The notes under the pieces: generated by a model
Told to the model about the DNA's origin: nothing
Databases searched by the model: none
What the model saw: the letters and a program-made list of their open reading frames with translations, nothing else
Source of the DNA: Porphyromonadaceae bacterium UBA7203
Lineage (GTDB): Bacteria > Bacteroidota > Bacteroidia > Bacteroidales > Muribaculaceae
Assembly: GCA_002490725.1 (NCBI GenBank)
Contig: DKUN01000019.1
Coordinates: 1-64,000 of the forward strand
Direction of reading: 5' to 3'
Length of the DNA: 64,000 nt
Translations under genes and position numbers: made by a program
Shown here: piece after piece, positions 59,606-64,000 of the stretch
Numbering within the stretch: position 1 is the first letter of the stretch
Layout of the letters: each line of letters starts with the position of its first letter

Positions 59606-61057
59606 TCAGCTTTCGGGGTCCGGTACGGTTTCGGCCGGGGGCAGTTCGCGCACCGGAGTCAGACCGATAGACAGGGCTATCGGCAGCATGAATTCATAGG
59701 CCGCCGCGCGGTCGTTGGGAATCTTGCCGTCGAGAATAGCATCTTTGATGGCCTCCTTGAGTTCCTTGATAGGCTTGGATGGAGGAATGTCAAAAATGTG
59801 CATGATGTCGTTGCCGGTAATCGGCGGCTGGAAGTTGCGGATGCGGTCGCGCTCTTCGAGCTCGACGAGTTTCTGGCGCACTATTGCGAAGTTTGCCAGA
59901 CATTTGCGCAGCTTTTCGGGACGGCCTGTGGTGATGTCGGCCTCGCAGAGGGTCATCAGCGAGTCAATGTCGTTGCCGGCGTCGAACAGCAAGCGTCGCA
60001 CGGCGCTGTCGGTCACGATTTCTTCGCTCAGCACGATGGGGCGCATGTGGAGCTCGACCATGTTCTGAACGAATTTCATCGGTTCGCCGAGCGGAAGGCG
60101 CAGGTTGCGGAAAATGGCGGGCACCATCTTTGCGCCGACAAAGCAGTGGTTATGGAACGTCCACCCGGCCTTGGGGTCCCAGCGCTTGGTGCGCGGTTTG
60201 GCAATGTCGTGGAGCAGGGCGCTCCAGCGCAGCCAAATGTCGTCGCTCTTTTCGGCAACCTTGTCGAGCACCTTCATTGTGTGGTCGAAGTTGTCTTTGT
60301 GGGCGCGGCCGTTGACCACGTCGACCTTCTGCATCTCTTCGAGTTCGGGCAGAATGAAGTGGAGCAGGCCTGTTTCCAAGAGCAGGCGCCAGCCGATCGA
60401 AGGCTTGGGGGCGCGCATAATCTTGTTGAGCTCGTCGGCAATGCGCTCGTGCGAAATGATTTCGAGGCGGGCGGCATTGCGCTTTATGCCCTCGTAGGTA
60501 ACGGAGTTGATGGCAAACCGCAGCTGGGTCGCGAAGCGTACGGCGCGCATCATGCGCAGAGGGTCGTCGCTGAAGGTGACGTCGGGGTCGAGCGGTGTGC
60601 GCAGAACTCGGCGCTCCATGTCGACCAGGCCGCCATAGAGGTCAATAATGCCGCCGAAGCCTGCGGAGTTGACGCGCATGGCTAGGGCGTTGACCGTGAA
60701 GTCGCGGCGCGAAATGTCGTCCTCGAGCGTGCCGTCTTCGACAATTGGTTTGCGGGAGTCGTGGCTATAGCTCTCCTTGCGCGCGCCGACGAATTCCAGT
60801 TCGAGGTCGCGGCAGGTAACGCGCGCCGTGCCGAAGTTTTTGAACACGGCCAGGCGCGAGCTTCGTCCCAGGCGCTTGCTGACCGCGCGGGCCAGCTCGA
60901 TTCCGGAGCCGACGGTCACGAAGTCGATGTCTTTGCTCGGACGCTGCAGCAGGCAGTCGCGCACGTAGCCTCCGACGGCATAGGCGTCGAGCCCGAGTTC
61001 GTCGGCTGCGTCGCCTACCAGGCGCAGAATCTCAATGTCGCGTTCGGGAATGTTCAT
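59606..61057 (-). CDS. CCA tRNA nucleotidyltransferase with HD domain
   Basis: 483 residues from ATG at 61057 (ATGA overlap with the M24 peptidase stop). A 13-residue upstream extension is possible but unlike the family. The poly(A) polymerase-like head has AYAVGGYVRDCLL and KDIDFVTVG (GGxVRD and the catalytic Asp pair), RDFTVNALAMR, and RMMRAVRFATQLRFAI. A C-terminal HD domain follows (HKDNFDHTMKVLDK, LLHDIAKP). It adds or repairs CCA at tRNA 3' ends; the HD part may give phosphohydrolase activity. Confidence 0.92.
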   Translation of the reverse strand: MNIPERDIEILRLVGDAADELGLDAYAVGGYVRDCLLQRPSKDIDFVTVGSGIELARAVSKRLGRSSRLAVFKNFGTARVTCRDLELEFVGARKESYSHDSRKPIVEDGTLEDDISRRDFTVNALAMRVNSAGFGGIIDLYGGLVDMERRVLRTPLDPDVTFSDDPLRMMRAVRFATQLRFAINSVTYEGIKRNAARLEIISHERIADELNKIMRAPKPSIGWRLLLETGLLHFILPELEEMQKVDVVNGRAHKDNFDHTMKVLDKVAEKSDDIWLRWSALLHDIAKPRTKRWDPKAGWTFHNHCFVGAKMVPAIFRNLRLPLGEPMKFVQNMVELHMRPIVLSEEIVTDSAVRRLLFDAGNDIDSLMTLCEADITTGRPEKLRKCLANFAIVRQKLVELEERDRIRNFQPPITGNDIMHIFDIPPSKPIKELKEAIKDAILDGKIPNDRAAAYEFMLPIALSIGLTPVRELPPAETVPDPES

Positions 61058-62220
61058 GTCAGCGCAGTTATCTCTTCGGGAGCGTTGGTCAGGCATTCGA
61101 GGCCGGAGGGGGTGACCACATAGGTGTTTTCGATGCCGATGGCACCGATGCCGGGCAGCACGAATTTCGGTTCGATGGCAATTACGTTGCCTTCGGCGAG
61201 CACGGCCTTGCTGCGCGGGGCGAGCACGGGGAGCTCGTTGACCTGGATGCCGACGCCGTGGCCGACGAAGCCGGCGTGCTGGCGGTGGCCCATGAAGTAG
61301 GCGCCGAGGCCTTGTTCGTGGGCCATGGCGAGCGCTGTTTCATAGAGCTCGCGGGCTGAGGTGCCGGGTTTGCCGTCGGCCGCGAGGCGGCTGCAGATGG
61401 CGCGTGAGCAGTGCCAGGCCTTGGTAATCATCGGGTCGAGATTGTCGGCGGTTTCAGCGTTGACAAACATTCGGGTCATGTCGGTCATGTAGCCGTTGAA
61501 GCATCCGTTCATGTCGACCATCACGACGGCTCCGGGTTTGATTTGCTCGCCGCTGGCGCCGACCGGAAGCGCGGGGCTGATGCCGCGGCCTCCCATGGCG
61601 AAGTCGTAGGGCGAGGGCGTGTCGGCGTTTTCGCCGGTGAGCACGGAGCCCATGTGCAGTTCCATGCTCGGACCGTTTACGCGAAAAATGCCCAGACACC
61701 CTTCGAGGCGGCTGGCATATTCGATGGCGGCCTGCAACTCTATGTCGGTCATTCCTTGGGTGAACATGCGGGGAATGCGGCGGTAAACGGCGCTCTGGCT
61801 GATGCCGTCGGCGCGCAGGGCCTCGATTTCGGCGGGCGTCTTGACGGCGCGTGCGGCCATGATTTTGGCCGAGCAGTCGGTAATTTCGCGAGCGCCGAGG
61901 GCCTTTTGCAGGCGCAGGGCGTCGCCATAGGCGAGCGATGACGTTTCGAGCGCCAGGCGTTCAATGCCACCGGGAAAATCCGCGCCCATGTCTTCCGGCT
62001 TGCGGATGTAGCGGATTCCGGCACCGGTCAGTTCGACGGGACGCTTGACGTAGTAGACCGGCTCGGCGTCGGGACGCAGCATCACGTAGCCTGAAAAGAT
62101 GCGTCCGGTAAGGTAGAAGAGGTTTGCGTTGTCGCACACCAGGGTTGGTTCGCTGACACCGATTCGGCTCAGACGCAGGGCTTGTTCGGCATGTGACAAC
62201 AGGCAAATATCACTGTTCAT
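61054..62220 (-). CDS. M24-family (Xaa-Pro dipeptidase-like) metallopeptidase
   Basis: 388 residues from ATG at 62220; an in-frame ATG 24 nt further upstream lies deeper in gldH. The N-terminal creatinase-like domain spans about residues 1-130. The pita-bread domain shows metal ligands in VMVDMNGCFNGYMTDMTRMF (two Asp), FVGHGVGIQVNELP (His), VIAIEPKF (Glu) and GIENTYVV (Glu). It is cytosolic and likely cleaves peptides with proline in position 2. It overlaps the gldH stop by 11 nt. Confidence 0.88.
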   Translation of the reverse strand: MNSDICLLSHAEQALRLSRIGVSEPTLVCDNANLFYLTGRIFSGYVMLRPDAEPVYYVKRPVELTGAGIRYIRKPEDMGADFPGGIERLALETSSLAYGDALRLQKALGAREITDCSAKIMAARAVKTPAEIEALRADGISQSAVYRRIPRMFTQGMTDIELQAAIEYASRLEGCLGIFRVNGPSMELHMGSVLTGENADTPSPYDFAMGGRGISPALPVGASGEQIKPGAVVMVDMNGCFNGYMTDMTRMFVNAETADNLDPMITKAWHCSRAICSRLAADGKPGTSARELYETALAMAHEQGLGAYFMGHRQHAGFVGHGVGIQVNELPVLAPRSKAVLAEGNVIAIEPKFVLPGIGAIGIENTYVVTPSGLECLTNAPEEITALT

Positions 62221-62719
62221 TATCGCTTGGGTTGAAGGGTTCAAAAATCAGTCCGACCTTCTCGATGCCTTCAACGCGGTCGGGGCGCATGATGTGGCGC
62301 AGGCGCAGCGGGGCGCCGTTGACCAGGTCGAAGCTCGTGAAGAGGGTGTCGGTTTTCTCATATGTGGTGCCCGAACCGCGTCCGTGCCAGTTGCCGTAGA
62401 TGTCGGCCAGTTCGATGCAGAAGGTGTCGCGCCTGAGCGTCAGGTGGCCGCTGTCGGCGGGCTGGTGGCTGGCAAGCTCGATCCAGAGGTTGCTGTAGGG
62501 GTAGTCGTTGGTGTGGCGCACCAGCAGGCGCAACTCGCCGCGGGCAATCGAGTCTGCGATTTCGGGCATGTAGACGAATGCGCTCGAGTAGTCCCAGCCT
62601 TCAAGCGGGTCAATGTCGCTAAAGCAGCTATAACTGTTATGATTATAGCTGCATGATGAGGCGGCGATTGCCGCCATGATTAGCGATGTGATGGCCGCGA
62701 CACTATTTAGGCGACTCAT
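62210..62719 (-). CDS. gldH: Gliding motility lipoprotein GldH
   Basis: 169 residues from ATG at 62719. The signal peptide ends at the lipobox with Cys23 (IAASSCSYN). The remainder fits GldH: a short beta-rich domain (YSCFSDIDPLEGWDYSSAFVY near the start and LRLRHIMRPDRVEGIEKVGLIFE at the end). GldH is part of the gliding/T9SS-associated set and is kept in non-gliding Bacteroidales. The frame stays open upstream through ricT's Lys tract. The start codon lies inside the last SPKNE repeat of ricT, a 17-nt overlap. Confidence 0.85.
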   Translation of the reverse strand: MSRLNSVAAITSLIMAAIAASSCSYNHNSYSCFSDIDPLEGWDYSSAFVYMPEIADSIARGELRLLVRHTNDYPYSNLWIELASHQPADSGHLTLRRDTFCIELADIYGNWHGRGSGTTYEKTDTLFTSFDLVNGAPLRLRHIMRPDRVEGIEKVGLIFEPFNPSDNEQ

Positions 62720-63914
62720 TTTTGGGCGATTCGTTTTTAGGCGACTGGCGCGGCGCCTTGTCGCCCTGCTGGGCGGGACGCGGCTGAGCTGCCGGTTTCT
62801 TTTTCTTCTTTTTCTTTTTCTTCTTTTTCTTTTTCTTCTTGTCGAAGCGGTTGATGTTGTCCTGGTCAAGGAGGTCGACCTTGCGATTTTCGCGTGCTTC
62901 GGCCTCGACTTCTTCGTCGCGTTTGAGCTGGGCGGGTTTTTCGCCTGCCTTGTTGATTTCAATGATTTCCCAGGCCCGATGGCGGTCAATCACCGTCAGG
63001 TTGGCGGGAATCTTGCGGTCGGTCGAGTAGGTGATTTCGCCTTTGAAGATGTCGGCTTTGAAGAAATACCATGTCGAGTCGGCGGTTTCGAGGTGAATGT
63101 CCTTAGGCGGCAGTTTACGTCCGGCTTCGATGTAGGCGTCGACCTCGAAGTTCAGGCAGCATTTTAGCTTGGCACACTGGCCGGCAAGTTTCTGAGGGTT
63201 GAGCGACAGGTCCTGGAACCTGGCCGCACCGGTCGACACGCTGACGAAGTTGCTGATCCACGTCGAGCAGCAGAGCGGGCGTCCGCACGGGCCGATGCCG
63301 CCTATACGTCCGGCTTCCTGGCGTGCGCCTATCTGGCGCATCTCGATGCGCACCTTGAAGGCATCGGCCAGCACTTTGATGAGCTGGCGGAAGTCAACGC
63401 GCTCGTCAGCGATGTAGTAGAAAATGGCTTTCTGACCGTCGCCCTGAAATTCCACGTCGCCGATTTTCATGTTCAGCCCGAGCTCTTCGGCTATTTTGCG
63501 GGCGCGAATCATGGTTTCCTCCTCGCGGGCGCGCGACTCTTCATATTTTTCGAGGTCGGCGGGCTTGGCCAGGCGGAACAGGCGCTTTAGCTCCGATTCG
63601 CGGCGCACTCCGGCCCGCTTCATCTGAAGCAGAACCAGCGGACCGGTCAGCGTTACCTGGCCGATGTCGTGGCCGGGCATCGACTCTACGGCCACCATGT
63701 CGCCCTTGCTGACGTCGAGGCCGAGCGAGTTCACGTAGTAACCCTTGCGGGTGTTTTTGAACTGCACCTCGACGATGTTGCACTGCTGCATGGCTCCTGG
63801 CACGTCTTCAATCCAGTTGAATGAGTGGAGCTTGCCGCGCGGGCAGCCGGCGTCACTGCAGTGATGGCGCGCTTCGCTGTCGGGAATTATGTTGATGTCG
63901 TCGATTTCGTCCAT
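62703..63914 (-). CDS. RicT-like PSP1-domain protein with poly-Lys tail
   Basis: 403 residues. The N-terminal CSDAGCPRG (Cys19, Cys24) and PSP1 core carry further cysteine groups GRPLCCSTW and CAKLKCCLNFE, matching the iron-sulfur RicT/YaaT family. RicT binds RicA and RicF and works with RNase Y in RNA processing in Bacillus; here it sits next to rny, which supports the same link. The tail has 15 consecutive Lys (62796-62840), encoded by three copies of a 15-nt unit, then Pro/Gln-rich sequence and a SPKNESPKNESPK repeat. Confidence 0.88.
   Translation of the reverse strand: MDEIDDINIIPDSEARHHCSDAGCPRGKLHSFNWIEDVPGAMQQCNIVEVQFKNTRKGYYVNSLGLDVSKGDMVAVESMPGHDIGQVTLTGPLVLLQMKRAGVRRESELKRLFRLAKPADLEKYEESRAREEETMIRARKIAEELGLNMKIGDVEFQGDGQKAIFYYIADERVDFRQLIKVLADAFKVRIEMRQIGARQEAGRIGGIGPCGRPLCCSTWISNFVSVSTGAARFQDLSLNPQKLAGQCAKLKCCLNFEVDAYIEAGRKLPPKDIHLETADSTWYFFKADIFKGEITYSTDRKIPANLTVIDRHRAWEIIEINKAGEKPAQLKRDEEVEAEARENRKVDLLDQDNINRFDKKKKKKKKKKKKKKKPAAQPRPAQQGDKAPRQSPKNESPKNESPK
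62796..62840 (-). repeat. Three 15-nt repeats encoding Lys15
   Basis: On the minus strand the unit AAGAAGAAAAAGAAA occurs three times exactly, in the ricT frame. Gain or loss of a unit keeps the frame. The tract is purely A and G on the coding strand. Confidence 0.95.
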
Positions 63915-63918
63915 GGAT

Positions 63919-64000
63919 TTACTTGGCGAAGGCCACGGAGCGGGTTTCGCGGATCACGGTGATTTTCACCTGACCGGGATAGGTCATTTCGTCTTGAATC
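63919..64000 (-). CDS. rny: RNase Y, C-terminal end (partial)
   Basis: Only the last 26 codons are inside the window. They read IQDEMTYPGQVKITVIRE, then TRSVAFAK and stop, the conserved C-terminus of RNase Y. This membrane-anchored endoribonuclease starts mRNA decay. The gene continues beyond the right edge. It ends 4 nt before the ricT start, so ricT is directly downstream in the same transcript. Confidence 0.88.
   Translation of the reverse strand, partial: IQDEMTYPGQVKITVIRETRSVAFAK

Noticed and set aside
62720..62989. Arg/Lys-rich 90-residue extension of GldH as a normal start
   Set aside because: It overlaps ricT in another frame and would block lipoprotein export. It is kept only as a frameshift hypothesis in the findings.
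1..64000. CRISPR array, tRNA, rRNA, prophage or insertion sequence
   Set aside because: I saw no regularly spaced direct repeats, no cloverleaf or rRNA-like sequence, and no transposase, integrase or phage structural gene.

Overview
The window reads as one continuous piece of chromosome from a fairly GC-rich member of the Bacteroidales, most likely a Muribaculaceae-type gut bacterium. This is inferred from gene content and promoter style, not from a database search. Indicators are Bacteroidetes -7 boxes (TAnnTTTG with a TTTG-like -33 box), DUF4492 beside cydA, DUF4827 beside nrnA, GldH and RicT beside RNase Y, DUF1573 pairs, a DAHP synthase-chorismate mutase fusion, BspA-type leucine-rich repeats, and large secreted proteins ending in type IX secretion (T9SS)-like sorting tails. 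I saw no rRNA, tRNA, CRISPR array, insertion sequence or prophage.

Layout. (1) 1-2.2 kb is AT-rich and poor in recognisable genes: a doubtful small ORF, a lipoprotein and a two-helix membrane peptide. (2) 2.2-5.6 kb: a BspA-like secreted protein, a divergent TfoX_N/YdeI pair, and a flavodoxin-ferredoxin (EFR1-type) protein. (3) 6.0-13.5 kb, minus strand: coaD, an S41 protease, two DUF1573 proteins, meaB, a glycosyltransferase, a TrmH-type methyltransferase and a TlpA-like lipoprotein, ending in a 15-bp terminator hairpin. (4) 13.6-19.5 kb, minus strand: a secreted Ig-like protein whose promoter spacer contains a G8 tract, then the nrnA-DUF4827-glmM-NlpC/P60 operon. (5) 19.6-22.1 kb: a two-gene restriction-modification cassette with its own promoter and terminator. 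(6) 22.1-31.4 kb, plus strand: hflX, DAHP synthase/chorismate mutase, tyrA, menA, holB, an AddB-like nuclease and hemW, tightly packed. (7) 31.3-33.9 kb, minus strand: an ABC-F ATPase and a phosphotransferase. (8) 34.1-41.8 kb: two giant secreted proteins, the first built from four modules of about 256 residues. (9) 42.1-49.0 kb, minus strand: lepA-nhaA, and DUF4136-DUF4492-cydA-cydB. (10) 49.2-50.6 kb: DegP/HtrA. (11) 50.7-55.2 kb, minus strand: a tricorn-like protease followed by a sulfatase-maturase-type radical SAM enzyme. (12) 55.3-64 kb, minus strand: rny (partial), ricT, gldH, an M24 peptidase, a CCA-adding enzyme, queD, queE and three glycosyltransferases.

How it fits together. Most of the window is housekeeping: aromatic and menaquinone supply feeding a cytochrome bd branch, cell-wall precursor synthesis, tRNA maturation and queuosine, and DNA replication and repair. 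Between these sit envelope genes: T9SS-type cargo, HtrA, tricorn and S41 proteases, DUF1573 proteins and glycosyltransferases. The most interesting non-coding signal is a run of TTAA half-sites spaced about one helical turn apart just upstream of the -33 box at three envelope promoters (15.5, 34.0 and 49.1 kb). Two of these share an exact 12-bp word. This could be an undescribed operator for an envelope regulon. The strongest candidate mobile or defence unit is the restriction-modification pair. I found no clearly unprecedented multi-gene system.
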